This document shows, in pieces, positions 15,979 through 24,702 of a stretch of DNA of 64,000 nt (position 1 is its first letter; each line of letters begins with the position of its first letter). The position numbers and the translations under genes are program-made. Source of the DNA: Sva-25 sp037385685 (GTDB taxonomy: Bacteria; Pseudomonadota; Gammaproteobacteria; Chromatiales; Chromatiaceae); assembly GCA_037385685.1 (NCBI GenBank), contig JARRMW010000005.1, positions 6,816 through 70,815 on the forward strand, written 5' to 3'. The notes below the pieces were generated by a model. That model did no database searches, was not told the origin of the DNA, and was given only the letters and a program-made list of their open reading frames with translations.

Positions 15979-18567
15979 ATGGGATCAGCCCCAGCCGCAG
16001 AACAGATCAGCAAGCACACGCCGATGATGCAGCAGTACCTGCGCATCAAGGCGGAGTATCCGCACATGCTGGTGTTCTACCGCATGGGGGATTTCTACGA
16101 GCTCTTCTACGGTGATGCCGAGAGAGCGGCGAAGCTGCTCGACATCACGCTGACGAAGCGCGGCAAGTCCAACGGCCAGCCGATTCCCATGGCCGGTATC
16201 CCCTACCACGCGGCCGAGAGTTACCTCGGCAAGCTCGTACGCGGTGGCGAATCGGTCGCGATCTGCGAGCAGATCGGCGATCCGGCGACCTCGAAGGGGC
16301 CGGTCGAGCGCAAGGTGGTGCGCATCGTCACGCCCGGCACGGTCACGGACGAAGCACTGCTCGAGGAGCGCCGCGACAACCTGCTCGCCGCGCTGTGGGA
16401 GCACAAGGACGGGTTCGGGCTGGCCGTGCTCGACATCAGCAGCGGGCGCTTCACCATCCAGCAGCCCGACAGCCGCGAGACCCTGCAAGGCGAGCTCGAA
16501 CGCCTCAAGCCGGCGGAGCTGCTGCTGCCCGAGGAGCTGGGCAGTGACATCACCGGCGGAAACACAAGGGGAGTCACGCGCCGTCCCGGCTGGCATTTCG
16601 ACGTCGACACAGCCACACACCTGCTGACAACCCATTTCGGCACACGCGATCTCTCTGGATTTGGCTGCAGCAACATGCCGCTGGCTATCAGCGCGGCCGG
16701 CGCCTTGCTGCAGTATGTGCAGGAGACCCAGCAGGCGGCACTGCCACACATCAGCGGCCTGGCAATCGAGCGCCACGACGAGGCCATCATCATCGATGCA
16801 GCGACACGCCGGAACCTCGAGATCGAACAATCCGGCTCCGGCGAGGCGAGCCATACACTGGCAGGGATTCTCGACAACACGGCAACCGTCATGGGCAGCC
16901 GCCTGCTACGCCGCTGGCTCAACCGCCCGCTGCGTGACAGAGCGCAGGTCAATGCGCGACTCGATGCCATCGAGGAGCTGCTCGAGACGGGGCTTTTCGT
17001 TTCCCTGTCGGAGATCCTTCGCGGTATCGGCGATATCGAGCGCATCATCGCACGCATCGCGCTGCGCAGCGCGCGTCCCAGGGACCTGTCGGTGCTGCGC
17101 GAGGCGCTCGGCCTGGTTCCCGAACTGCACCGACTGCTTGAGGGAACCGCGAGCCCGGCGCTTGCCGGACTGTGCGAACCGCTGCAGGGGCATCCGGAGC
17201 TGCATGCACTGCTGGTGAAAGCGATCATCGAGAATCCGCCCGTGCTGATCCGCGACGGCGGTGTCATCGCACAGGGCTACGATGCCGAGCTCGACGAACT
17301 GCGTAACCTGTCGCAGAACGCCGACCAGTTCCTGCTCGATCTCGAGCAGCGCGAGCGCGAGCGCACCGGCATCCAGACCCTCAAGGTGAGCTACAACCGC
17401 GTGCACGGCTACTACATCGAGATCAGCAAGCTGCACGCCGAGAGCGTCCCGGAGGAGTACGTTCGCCGCCAGACGCTCAAGAACAACGAACGCTATATCA
17501 CACCCGAACTCAAGAAATTCGAGGACCAGGTGCTGAGCGCGCGAGAACGGGCGCTCGCGCGGGAGAAGCTGCTCTACGAGGAGCTGCTCGACAGGCTTGC
17601 CACAGACATAGCGGGTCTCAAGGAGACTGCCGAAGGCGTCGCCACGCTCGATCTTTTCAGCAACCATGCCGAGCGCGCGCAGACGCTGCGGCTCAATCGC
17701 CCGGAACTGGACGAGGAGGCCGGCATCCGGATCACAGCCGGCCGCCACCCGGTCGTGGAGCAGGTCTCGGATGCCCCGTTCGTTCCCAATGACACCCTGC
17801 TCGACGAGAGCACGCGCATGCTCATCATCACGGGGCCGAACATGGGGGGCAAGTCGACCTTCATGCGCCAGGCCGCCGTCATCGTGCTCATGGCGGCATC
17901 GGGCTCTTTCGTGCCGGCAGAAAGTGCACAGATCGGCCCGGTGGATCGCATCTTCTCGCGCATCGGGGCCTCGGATGATCTCGCCGGCGGTCGCTCGACC
18001 TTCATGGTCGAGATGGAGGAGACGGCCAACATTCTGCACAACGCGACGGAGCATTCTCTCGTCCTCATGGACGAGATCGGCCGCGGCACCAGCACCTTCG
18101 ACGGACTGTCGCTCGCCTGGGCCTGCGCCCTTGAGCTGGCAAGCCGCATCCACGCCTTTACGCTCTTCGCAACCCACTATTTCGAGCTCACGACCCTGCC
18201 CGAGGAGCAGGCGGCGATCGCCAATGTGCACCTGGACGCGACCGAACACGGCGACTCCATCGTCTTCCTGCACAGTGTCAAGCCGGGACCTGCCAACCAG
18301 AGTTACGGCCTGCAAGTGGCACAGCTCGCCGGCGTGCCGCGACCCGTGATCAGCCGCGCACGAAAGCGCTTGCAGGAGCTCGAGCAGGCCGCGGTCGAAC
18401 AGGCATCGAGCAACCAGCTGTCACTCTTCGTGAGCGACGCCTGCAAGCAGCAAGAGGCCGACCCGCTGCACGAGGCGTTCGACGAGATCGATCCTGACAG
18501 CCTGACGCCGCGCGAGGCGCTCGACCTGCTCTACAGGCTCAAGGAGATCAGCGGTGATAACGAATAG
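15979..18567 (+). CDS. mutS: DNA mismatch repair protein MutS
   Basis: MutS recognises mismatches and small loops and, with ATP, recruits MutL. The 862-aa product is full length. The mismatch-binding FYRMGDFYELFYGDAE includes the Phe-X-Glu element (F..YE). The lever and clamp domains follow, then the ATPase with Walker A GPNMGGKST (about residue 620), LMDEIGRGTSTFDG, and ATHYFELT. The C-terminal tail (about 800-862) carries the tetramerisation-type helices. No Shine-Dalgarno sequence is visible, consistent with coupling to the cupin gene one base upstream. Confidence 0.97.
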   Translation: MGSAPAAEQISKHTPMMQQYLRIKAEYPHMLVFYRMGDFYELFYGDAERAAKLLDITLTKRGKSNGQPIPMAGIPYHAAESYLGKLVRGGESVAICEQIGDPATSKGPVERKVVRIVTPGTVTDEALLEERRDNLLAALWEHKDGFGLAVLDISSGRFTIQQPDSRETLQGELERLKPAELLLPEELGSDITGGNTRGVTRRPGWHFDVDTATHLLTTHFGTRDLSGFGCSNMPLAISAAGALLQYVQETQQAALPHISGLAIERHDEAIIIDAATRRNLEIEQSGSGEASHTLAGILDNTATVMGSRLLRRWLNRPLRDRAQVNARLDAIEELLETGLFVSLSEILRGIGDIERIIARIALRSARPRDLSVLREALGLVPELHRLLEGTASPALAGLCEPLQGHPELHALLVKAIIENPPVLIRDGGVIAQGYDAELDELRNLSQNADQFLLDLEQRERERTGIQTLKVSYNRVHGYYIEISKLHAESVPEEYVRRQTLKNNERYITPELKKFEDQVLSARERALAREKLLYEELLDRLATDIAGLKETAEGVATLDLFSNHAERAQTLRLNRPELDEEAGIRITAGRHPVVEQVSDAPFVPNDTLLDESTRMLIITGPNMGGKSTFMRQAAVIVLMAASGSFVPAESAQIGPVDRIFSRIGASDDLAGGRSTFMVEMEETANILHNATEHSLVLMDEIGRGTSTFDGLSLAWACALELASRIHAFTLFATHYFELTTLPEEQAAIANVHLDATEHGDSIVFLHSVKPGPANQSYGLQVAQLAGVPRPVISRARKRLQELEQAAVEQASSNQLSLFVSDACKQQEADPLHEAFDEIDPDSLTPREALDLLYRLKEISGDNE

Positions 18568-19141
18568 GCTCACTCTCTCGCTGCTGCTGTTCGTCCTGCT
18601 TTTCGCGATCGTGCAACTGTTGCAGCAGTCAGGGTTCGATCTGCGTCTGCTGTCGACGACACTGCACGATCACGCCTGGTACCGCCTCGTGACGGGACAC
18701 CTGGTTCACACCAACTGGCCCCACATGCTCATGAACAGTGCCGCCCTGCTGATCACGCTGTTGCTGTTCCCGGTGGTTTACGGCAAAGCCCGGCTGCTGG
18801 GCAGCTGCGTGCTCTGGAACATGCTCTTTATCAGCTTCGGCATTCTGTTGCTGTTTCCGCAGATCGGCTGGTACGCCGGCTTTTCAGGCGTAGTGCACGG
18901 CCTGCTCATGACGGGTGCCTTGCTGAGCCTGCGCGAGCCGGTGTCGAAGCTCCTGTTGGTGCTGCTTGTCGCCAAGGTCGGGTGGGAACTCTGGTCCGGG
19001 GGCGACAGTGTCAGCACGGAGCTGATCGATGCGCCGGTGATCTACGAGGCCCATCTGCTCGGCCTGATGGCGGGAGCCCTTGCCGCGCTGCCGCTGCAAC
19101 TCCTTTCAATGGTGCGTGAATCCCGGATAAGCGCGCCATGA
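18554..19141 (+). CDS. rrtA: rhombosortase-like rhomboid protease
   Basis: An intramembrane serine protease of the rhomboid superfamily, 195 aa, with about six hydrophobic segments. Visible features are GHLVHTNWPHMLMN (H52, N54, H57 and N61 pattern), the catalytic-type GFSGVVHG (S111) and EAHLLG (H167). The short six-helix form fits rhombosortases, which process proteins ending in a GlyGly-CTERM signal, rather than E. coli GlpG. No GlyGly-CTERM substrate is encoded in the window. It overlaps mutS by 14 nt. A generic rhomboid is the alternative. Confidence 0.8.
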   Translation: MITNRLTLSLLLFVLLFAIVQLLQQSGFDLRLLSTTLHDHAWYRLVTGHLVHTNWPHMLMNSAALLITLLLFPVVYGKARLLGSCVLWNMLFISFGILLLFPQIGWYAGFSGVVHGLLMTGALLSLREPVSKLLLVLLVAKVGWELWSGGDSVSTELIDAPVIYEAHLLGLMAGALAALPLQLLSMVRESRISAP

Positions 19142-19277
19142 GCGACAGCGGGATTCTCGCGTTCATTGAAAGACCGCTGCGACCCGCAAGGTCAGCGTCG
19201 CTGCCGGCGCCATGCTCTGCATGCAAGGGGATATCCTCAATAACTCCTGATTGTCGAGAGCGGTACCGGTGGAGTGA

Positions 19278-19305
19278 GAGTTCCGGGCGCCAGTGCCCGG
19301 AACTC
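19278..19305 (+). terminator. terminator after rrtA
   Basis: A perfect 11-bp stem (GAGTTCCGGGC / GCCCGGAACTC) with a 6-nt loop is followed on the plus strand by ACCGTTTCATTTTTT. The T-run is offset by about 9 nt, so efficiency is uncertain. It also lies just past the stop of the leftward DUF2892 gene. Confidence 0.6.
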
Positions 19306-19311
19306 ACCGTT

Positions 19312-19497
19312 TCATTTTTTAGTCGAACAGGTGTTGATACCGAAAGGCAGATAGGCCGGACACCAGCCGATTAACGCCGTGAAGATTGGCACGATGCCGA
19401 TGGCACCCCACCAGCTCTGGTAGTAGTAGCCAATGGCGATGATCACCAGGCCGAGAATGAGACGGATCGCACGATCCGCAGAACCGACATTTTTCAT
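19312..19497 (-). CDS. DUF2892 (YgaP-type) small membrane protein
   Basis: A 61-aa protein starting MKNVGSADRAIRLILGLVI, with two membrane segments (about 10-25 and 30-45) and the family ending CPAYLPFGINTC. DUF2892 proteins are short inner-membrane proteins, sometimes fused to rhodanese domains as in YgaP; this copy has no rhodanese. A clear GGGAG lies 7 nt before the ATG. The role is unknown. It is transcribed alone, opposite to rrtA. Confidence 0.88.
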   Translation of the reverse strand: MKNVGSADRAIRLILGLVIIAIGYYYQSWWGAIGIVPIFTALIGWCPAYLPFGINTCSTKK

Positions 19498-19586
19498 CTT
19501 TGATCTCCCGATTATGTCTCTGTGTGAAGAAGATAGCCCGGATCCCGGCGAGACTCTGTGACAGCGCTCACACGCTTTCAGGCATG

Positions 19587-19612
19587 AAAAAACCGGCGAC
19601 TGCCGGTTTTTT
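19587..19612. terminator. bidirectional terminator after dsbC
   Basis: A perfect 11-bp stem AAAAAACCGGC / GCCGGTTTTTT with loop GACT. The A-run and T-run on the two sides make it a classical intrinsic terminator in both directions. It follows the dsbC stop by 14 nt on the minus strand. Confidence 0.88.
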
Positions 19613-19626
19613 CAGAGGTTCGACGG

Positions 19627-20355
19627 TCAGCCCTGTTTGCTCTTTCTGATCAGCTGCTTGAGCTTGTCTGCCGGGATATAGCCCGGGAGCAGTTCACCGT
19701 TCTCGAGCATGATGGCCGGCGTACCAGTGACACCCACCTCACGGCCCAGCGTGTAATGAGCCTGTACCGGGTTGTCGCAGGTCTGCGGGTCGACCGGGGA
19801 ACCGTTCTTGGCCATCGTCAGGGAGCCTTTGCGGTCATCCGAGCACCAGACCGAGACCGCCTTGGCATAACTCGGGCTGCCGATACCGGCGCGCGGGAAG
19901 AAGAGATAACGCACGCGAATACCGGCATCGTTGTACTGATCCATTTCGTTGTGCAGCTTGACGCAGTAGGGGCAGTCGATGTCGGTGAAGACGGTGATGG
20001 TGTCCTCCAGGTCATCCTTGCCGAAGATGATCGTCTGGTCGTCTGTCACACCGGCCATGAGTTCGTTGCGCAGGGCGCTGCGGCTCGCCTCGGTAACATC
20101 GGTGACACCATTCTCGATGTTGTAGATGCTGCCCTGGATCAGATGCTTGCCGTCGTCCGTGGCGTAAATGACGTCCGAACCAACAATCACTTCGACGATA
20201 CCGGAAATCGGTGTTGGTTTAATCGACTTGATCTCGAGTTGTCCAAGCACAGAGGTGATACGCTTTTTGAGTTCGTCGTCTGAGAGTGACTCAGCCGGTG
20301 CTGCCGCACTGAATAGCAGTAAACAGGCGGCCAGTGCCGCCATGAATATTTTCAT
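19627..20355 (-). CDS. dsbC: thiol:disulfide interchange protein DsbC
   Basis: A periplasmic disulfide isomerase that reshuffles wrong disulfides. The 242-aa protein has a signal peptide ending near APAES, then an N-terminal dimerisation domain. The thioredoxin-fold catalytic domain carries C128-P-Y-C131 (FTDIDCPYCVKLH) and the cis-Pro loop (GVTGTPAIM). I chose the ATG with GGAAATCAAG upstream; an in-frame ATG four codons earlier and a longer frame exist but have poorer ribosome-binding sites and would disrupt the signal peptide. It follows xerD, as in E. coli. Confidence 0.95.
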   Translation of the reverse strand: MKIFMAALAACLLLFSAAAPAESLSDDELKKRITSVLGQLEIKSIKPTPISGIVEVIVGSDVIYATDDGKHLIQGSIYNIENGVTDVTEASRSALRNELMAGVTDDQTIIFGKDDLEDTITVFTDIDCPYCVKLHNEMDQYNDAGIRVRYLFFPRAGIGSPSYAKAVSVWCSDDRKGSLTMAKNGSPVDPQTCDNPVQAHYTLGREVGVTGTPAIMLENGELLPGYIPADKLKQLIRKSKQG

Positions 20356-20448
20356 CTTGATTTCCATCCTGACTGTACCGGGCAGAGTAATGACCCGGTT
20401 GAAAAACCTGAAGAAGGCGTGATTATGGCACAAATCGCGAACGGGGCT

Positions 20449-21342
20449 CTACGCCCTCGGGTGATGCTTTCGATAGAGCCCCTCGAGGCGTTCGCGCGCA
20501 ACGTGGGTGTAGATCTGGGTCGTCGAGAGGTCGCTGTGGCCGAGCAGCATCTGAACGACACGCAGGTCGGCACCATGATTGACCAGATGCGTCGCGAAGG
20601 CGTGCCGCAGGGTATGCGGGGAGAGGTGTCCCCGGATGTCGGCAGTGGCTGCATGATGCTTGATGCGATACCAGAAAGCCTGCCGGGTCATGCCCTTTCC
20701 ACGGCGTGTCGGAAAGAGCGCTTCGCAGGCCTGTCCTCTGAGCAGCTCGTCACGCGCTCCCCCGACGAAGCGCTGCAGCCAGTCGGCTGCTTCCTCGCCA
20801 AGCGGTACGAGTCGCTCCTTGCCTCCCTTGCCCGTGACGCGCACGACACCCTGGTTGAGACTGATCTGGTCTGGACGAAGGGTGACGAGTTCGGAGACCC
20901 GCAGGCCGGTAGCATAAAGCAGTTCAAACATTGTTCGGTCGCGGAAGCCTTCCGGTGTTGAGAGATCCGGTGCATCGAGAAGGCGCTCGACCTCGTCCTC
21001 GGTCAGGGACTTGGGCAATGGCCTCCCCTGTTTCGGCATCTCGATCTGCGCGGAGGGATCCTCGCTGCTCATGCCCTCGCGCACGAGCCACTGGTAAAAC
21101 TGTCGCAGGGAGGAGAGCAGCCGCGCCGTGGAACGTGCGCTGCGCCCCTGCATGCCGAGTTCCGCGAGATAACCGAGCAGATCCTCCCGATGCGCCTGTC
21201 GCAACGAGCGACCGGTCTTCTCATGCAGCCATGTGTCTGTTTTGACAAGATCCGACTGGTAAGCAGCCAGTGTGTTGCGGCTCAGCCCTCGCTCCATCCA
21301 GAGCGCATCGGCGAATTGCTCGATGAGCGCCAGGTCACTCAT
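20449..21342 (-). CDS. xerD: site-specific tyrosine recombinase XerD
   Basis: XerD, with XerC and FtsK, resolves chromosome dimers at dif. The 297-aa protein has the N-terminal core-binding SAM-like domain and the catalytic domain. All active-site residues are in place: R148 (ATGLRVSEL), K172 (TGKGGKER), H243 and R246 (HTLRHAFATH), H269 (LLGHSDL) and Y278 (TQIYTHV). The start is the ATG overlapping the upstream ogt stop (ATGA). XerD next to dsbC is the classic order, so I name it xerD rather than xerC. Confidence 0.95.
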   Translation of the reverse strand: MSDLALIEQFADALWMERGLSRNTLAAYQSDLVKTDTWLHEKTGRSLRQAHREDLLGYLAELGMQGRSARSTARLLSSLRQFYQWLVREGMSSEDPSAQIEMPKQGRPLPKSLTEDEVERLLDAPDLSTPEGFRDRTMFELLYATGLRVSELVTLRPDQISLNQGVVRVTGKGGKERLVPLGEEAADWLQRFVGGARDELLRGQACEALFPTRRGKGMTRQAFWYRIKHHAATADIRGHLSPHTLRHAFATHLVNHGADLRVVQMLLGHSDLSTTQIYTHVARERLEGLYRKHHPRA

Positions 21343-21809
21343 GCAGGATAACCCTCGTGACGCAGCAGCCAGGCCTTCATGCGCGGCCAGTCCCCGTCGA
21401 CTTCTCCCGAAAAGCCACCCGTACCCGACGCGGCGACGACCCTGTGGCACGGAGTCAACAGCGGGCAGGGATTGGCGCGACACGCCTGCCCCACGGCGCG
21501 CGGACCGCTGTGGAGTCGCCTGGCGATATCGCCATAGGTCAGTGCTTGACCCGGCCTGATGGAGCGCAGCTGCTTCCAGACCCGTTTCTGGAATGGCGTC
21601 CCCTTCTCATGCAGGGAGATCCCGTCGGGCCATTCTCCCGATTGAAAGTAGTCTTTCAGCGCCTTTGCGGCATCTGCAGCAACTCCCTCGCGCGGTATAT
21701 GCTCGCGCCTTGCCTCGATGTTCAGGCGGATTCCGGTGATGGAGTCACCCTCGGCGACAATGCCGATGTAGCCGATGGGGCTCTTGATAATGGCGTCGAA
21801 TTGTCTCAT
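21339..21809 (-). CDS. ogt: methylated-DNA--[protein]-cysteine S-methyltransferase
   Basis: A suicide repair enzyme that transfers the alkyl group from O6-alkylguanine to its own cysteine. The 156-aa product contains the active-site motif PCHRV (C121) and the helix-turn-helix and arginine-finger region (TYGDIARRLHSGPRAVGQACRAN, within residues 91-113). Length fits the Ogt form without the Ada regulatory domain. It overlaps xerD by 4 nt and presumably leads the ogt-xerD transcript. Confidence 0.93.
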   Translation of the reverse strand: MRQFDAIIKSPIGYIGIVAEGDSITGIRLNIEARREHIPREGVAADAAKALKDYFQSGEWPDGISLHEKGTPFQKRVWKQLRSIRPGQALTYGDIARRLHSGPRAVGQACRANPCPLLTPCHRVVAASGTGGFSGEVDGDWPRMKAWLLRHEGYPA

Positions 21810-21857
21810 GTGTGCTTCCGGCCGGTCTCATCAGGGATGGTTGCAGAAAGCACCGGC

Positions 21858-23045
21858 TCAATCCAGTCGCAACTCGTCCTTCAGCGCGATCGGAGTAGGC
21901 AGTTTCTGCACGATCCACCAGGAAGAGGCGATAAAGGTGAAGAGGGTTGCAAACTGGATCAGGTAACCGGCGTGCTGGCTGATCACCCCTGCCTGCATGG
22001 CAACCACGGAGATCAGCAGCGAGAATTCGCTCATCTGGCCAAGCCGCACGCCGATATTCGCCGACCGCTTCTCCGACTCGCCGATCCGCCGCAACAGCCA
22101 GCGGAAGACCGGCGGCTTGCCGAGCATGGTCACGACGGCCAGAACGAGCGCCGGCATGATCACGGGAAGCGCCATGTCGAGCTCGACCTTGGCCCCAAGG
22201 GAGAAGAAAAAGAGCACGAGAAAGAAATCCCTGAGCGGTTTCAGGCTCTCCGACACGAAAAGCGCCACTGGCCCTGTTGCGAGCGAGACACCGGCGATGA
22301 AGGCGCCAATTTCCGCCGACAGGCCGGCCCATTGCGCAAGTTCCACCATCCCGAGGCACCAGCCGATGGCAGCGAGGAAAATGAACTCCTGGATGCGGTC
22401 GAATCTGCGGATCAGCGGAACGAGAACATAACGCGTGAAAAGCCAGGCGAAGAGCACGAGCAGCGGCAGCTTGAGCACCAGCAGCAGGGGCTCCCAGACA
22501 CCGATGCCACCACCGGCACCGCCCTTGATGACAACAAGTAGCAGGATCGCCAGAAGATCCTGCAACAGCAGGATGCTGATGATCACCTCACCCGTGCGTC
22601 TGTGGTGCAACACCGACGTCGGCAGAAGCTTCAGCCCGATGATCGTGCTCGAGAAGGTCGTGACGGCACCGATTAACAGCGCCTCGACGAGGCTGAAACC
22701 AAAGAGCAGCGAAACCAGGAAACCCCCGAGGGCAAACAACAGGGAGCTCAGGATGGTCACGAGCACGGTTTTTCGCACCATGCGCAGCAATTCGTCGGGA
22801 TTGAGATTCAGGCCGAGCAGGAAGAGCAGGAAAATGATGCCGATGTGCGATATCTGCTCAATGACCTGGGGCTGGTCGATCAGACCGAGCACCGACGGAC
22901 CGAGCAGCACGCCAAGCACGACATAGGCGATCAGCAGCGACTGGCGCGCAAAGAGTGCCAGCGTGGCCATAATGGCCGCGCCCGTAAAGATCAGGAAAAA
23001 TGTAAAGACGAGTGGATCGTTGCCCATACCGGTGCCGGAGGTCAT
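21858..23045 (-). CDS. CPA2-family cation:proton antiporter (Na+/H+ exchanger domain)
   Basis: A 395-aa membrane protein with about 11-12 hydrophobic segments matching the Na_H_Exchanger domain of the CPA2 family (KefB-like fold without the TrkA-N domain). Recognisable parts are LLGPSVLGLI, GIIFLLFLLGLNLNPDELLRM, LLQDLLAI (the conserved Gln-Asp region of KefB-type exchangers) and SAEIGAFIAGVSLA. It is shorter than Kef proteins because the C-terminal regulatory domain is missing. The ion specificity (K+ or Na+) cannot be told. An alternative start lies at codon 7. Confidence 0.88.
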   Translation of the reverse strand: MTSGTGMGNDPLVFTFFLIFTGAAIMATLALFARQSLLIAYVVLGVLLGPSVLGLIDQPQVIEQISHIGIIFLLFLLGLNLNPDELLRMVRKTVLVTILSSLLFALGGFLVSLLFGFSLVEALLIGAVTTFSSTIIGLKLLPTSVLHHRRTGEVIISILLLQDLLAILLLVVIKGGAGGGIGVWEPLLLVLKLPLLVLFAWLFTRYVLVPLIRRFDRIQEFIFLAAIGWCLGMVELAQWAGLSAEIGAFIAGVSLATGPVALFVSESLKPLRDFFLVLFFFSLGAKVELDMALPVIMPALVLAVVTMLGKPPVFRWLLRRIGESEKRSANIGVRLGQMSEFSLLISVVAMQAGVISQHAGYLIQFATLFTFIASSWWIVQKLPTPIALKDELRLD

Positions 23046-23178
23046 TTTTCACCCATCTTAAAGAAAATTGATCTCCGGCACCCGAATTACCTGATTTATC
23101 GGGCGGATGCTTGTCGGCCATCAAGCTTTCTGATATAGATAGCGCCCCTGTTCAGGAGCAATTCAGAGGAGCGGCTTG

Positions 23179-23793
23179 ATGGCTGCAAAGAAAAAGAGTG
23201 CGGCGAAGAAGAAAGTGGTAGCCAAAAAGAAGGTTGCCGCGAGTAAAAAGGCCGTTGCCAAGAAGAAGGTCACAGCAAAGAAAAAGGTTGTTGCCAAGAA
23301 AAAAGTCGCCGCGAAAAAGAAAGTCGCAAGAAAGACAGTCGCGCGCAAGAAAACAGCACCAGTCGCCGGCAGCCAGTCGCTGCTGAGCCACTTCGGTGTC
23401 GAGCCTTACAAGGAAAAGCGCGGCGAAGAGTACATGAACGCGAAGCAGGAAGAACACTTCCGCACAATCCTGAACGCCTGGAAAAAGGAGCTCATGGAGG
23501 AGGTTGACCGTACCGTTCACCACATGCAGGATGAGGCCGCCAATTTTCCGGACCCCAATGATCGGGCCACGCAGGAATCGGAGTTCAGCCTGGAACTGCG
23601 TACCCGCGACCGCGAGCGCAAGCTCATCAAGAAAATAAACTCGACTATCGACCGTCTGGATGCACACGATTACGGCTGGTGCGACTCCTGTGGTATCGAG
23701 ATCGGCATCAGGCGGCTCGAGGCACGTCCGACGGCCGACCTCTGCATCGACTGCAAGACCCTTGAGGAAATCAAGGAAAAGCAGATGGCATGA
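23179..23793 (+). CDS. dksA: RNA polymerase-binding transcription factor DksA with lysine-rich N-terminal extension
   Basis: DksA enters the RNA polymerase secondary channel and, with ppGpp, drives the stringent response. The C-terminal 140 residues are standard: coiled-coil tip D125-P-N-D128-R-A130 (DxxDxA) and a four-cysteine zinc finger (C168, C171, C189, C192 in CDSC...CIDC). Residues 2-60 are an additional histone-H1-like tail built from about eight KKK-V/A-x-A units, with almost no other residues. The ATG at 23179 directly follows an in-frame TTG and has GAGGAGCGG upstream. Length is 204 aa, against about 150 in E. coli. Confidence 0.95.
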   Translation: MAAKKKSAAKKKVVAKKKVAASKKAVAKKKVTAKKKVVAKKKVAAKKKVARKTVARKKTAPVAGSQSLLSHFGVEPYKEKRGEEYMNAKQEEHFRTILNAWKKELMEEVDRTVHHMQDEAANFPDPNDRATQESEFSLELRTRDRERKLIKKINSTIDRLDAHDYGWCDSCGIEIGIRRLEARPTADLCIDCKTLEEIKEKQMA

Positions 23794-23838
23794 TTGCCTG
23801 TGCCGGAGACAGCGTTCTCCGGCACTCTCCTCTCCGCC

Positions 23839-24702
23839 ATGATCTACCGCGGACGTTTCGCTCCATCGCCGACCGGCCTGCTTCATTTCGGCTCACTCGT
23901 CAGCGCCGTCGCCAGTTACCTTGACGCACGTCACCATGACGGCCTCTGGTTCGTCCGCATCGAGGACGTCGACAAGCCACGTGAAAAGCCGGGCTCGGCG
24001 AACAGCATACTCTCGGCGCTCGAAGCCTTCGGCATGCAGTGGGACGGAAAGGTGCTCTACCAGTCAGGGCGTCACGACGCCTACACAGACGCCATCGACC
24101 GGCTTCTGCACGAAGGCAGGGCCTTTCACTGCAGCTGCAGCAGGAAGCGGCTCGCAGAAGAGTCCAGCCCGGGCGAACAGGGCCTGATCTATCCGGGCAC
24201 CTGTCGCGACGGCCATGACACCTCAGCGACGCAGTTGTCTGTTCGGCTGCTGACCGACAACACAACCGTGCATTTCGACGACAGGATACTTGGCCCCAGG
24301 ACCCAGGAGATCGAGCGCGAGGTCGGCGATTTCGTGATTCGTCGTGCCGACGGTTTCCATGCCTACCAGTTGGCGGTTGTCGTCGATGATGCCTTCCAGC
24401 AGATCACGCATATCGTGCGCGGTGAAGACCTGCTCTTTTCAACGGCACGTCAGATCCGCCTGCAGCATGCTCTGGGCTACCCGACACCCTCTTATGCGCA
24501 TCACCCGCTCGTCAGGGACGGCAGTGGCCACAAGCTCGGCAAGAGCACCTCGGCATGGCCTGTGGAAACAGAGGATCCGCTCGGGACACTCGGACGGGTC
24601 CTGGCTTTTCTGAAACAGGAGCCCGTGGAAGCCGATACAATTGACGGTTTCTGGCGACAGGCTGTCGCCGGATGGAAGATCGAGGCACTGCGGCATGCGT
24701 GA
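23839..24702 (+). CDS. gluQ: glutamyl-Q tRNA(Asp) synthetase
   Basis: GluQ (also called YadB) attaches glutamate to queuosine in tRNA-Asp. It is a truncated relative of GltX that lacks the anticodon-binding domain. The 287-aa product starts MIYRGRFAPSPTGLLHFGSL with the HIGH-type motif, has the zinc cysteines CSCSRKRL, and ends soon after the KMSKS-like HKLGKS. The start was placed by family alignment; a longer TTG start exists directly after dksA. dksA-gluQ is the conserved order. The stop overlaps the start of the globin gene. Confidence 0.95.
   Translation: MIYRGRFAPSPTGLLHFGSLVSAVASYLDARHHDGLWFVRIEDVDKPREKPGSANSILSALEAFGMQWDGKVLYQSGRHDAYTDAIDRLLHEGRAFHCSCSRKRLAEESSPGEQGLIYPGTCRDGHDTSATQLSVRLLTDNTTVHFDDRILGPRTQEIEREVGDFVIRRADGFHAYQLAVVVDDAFQQITHIVRGEDLLFSTARQIRLQHALGYPTPSYAHHPLVRDGSGHKLGKSTSAWPVETEDPLGTLGRVLAFLKQEPVEADTIDGFWRQAVAGWKIEALRHA

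Noticed and set aside
19138..19374. A 78-codon frame after rrtA on the plus strand
   Set aside because: It runs through the rrtA terminator hairpin and into the opposite strand of the DUF2892 gene. The composition is Arg/Ser/Pro-rich with no family resemblance and no ribosome-binding site.
23190..23360. Reverse-strand Phe/Ala/Thr-rich hydrophobic frame opposite the DksA tail
   Set aside because: It is the complement of the AAG/AAA codons of the lysine tail, which inevitably gives Phe/Leu-rich codons, and has no independent support.
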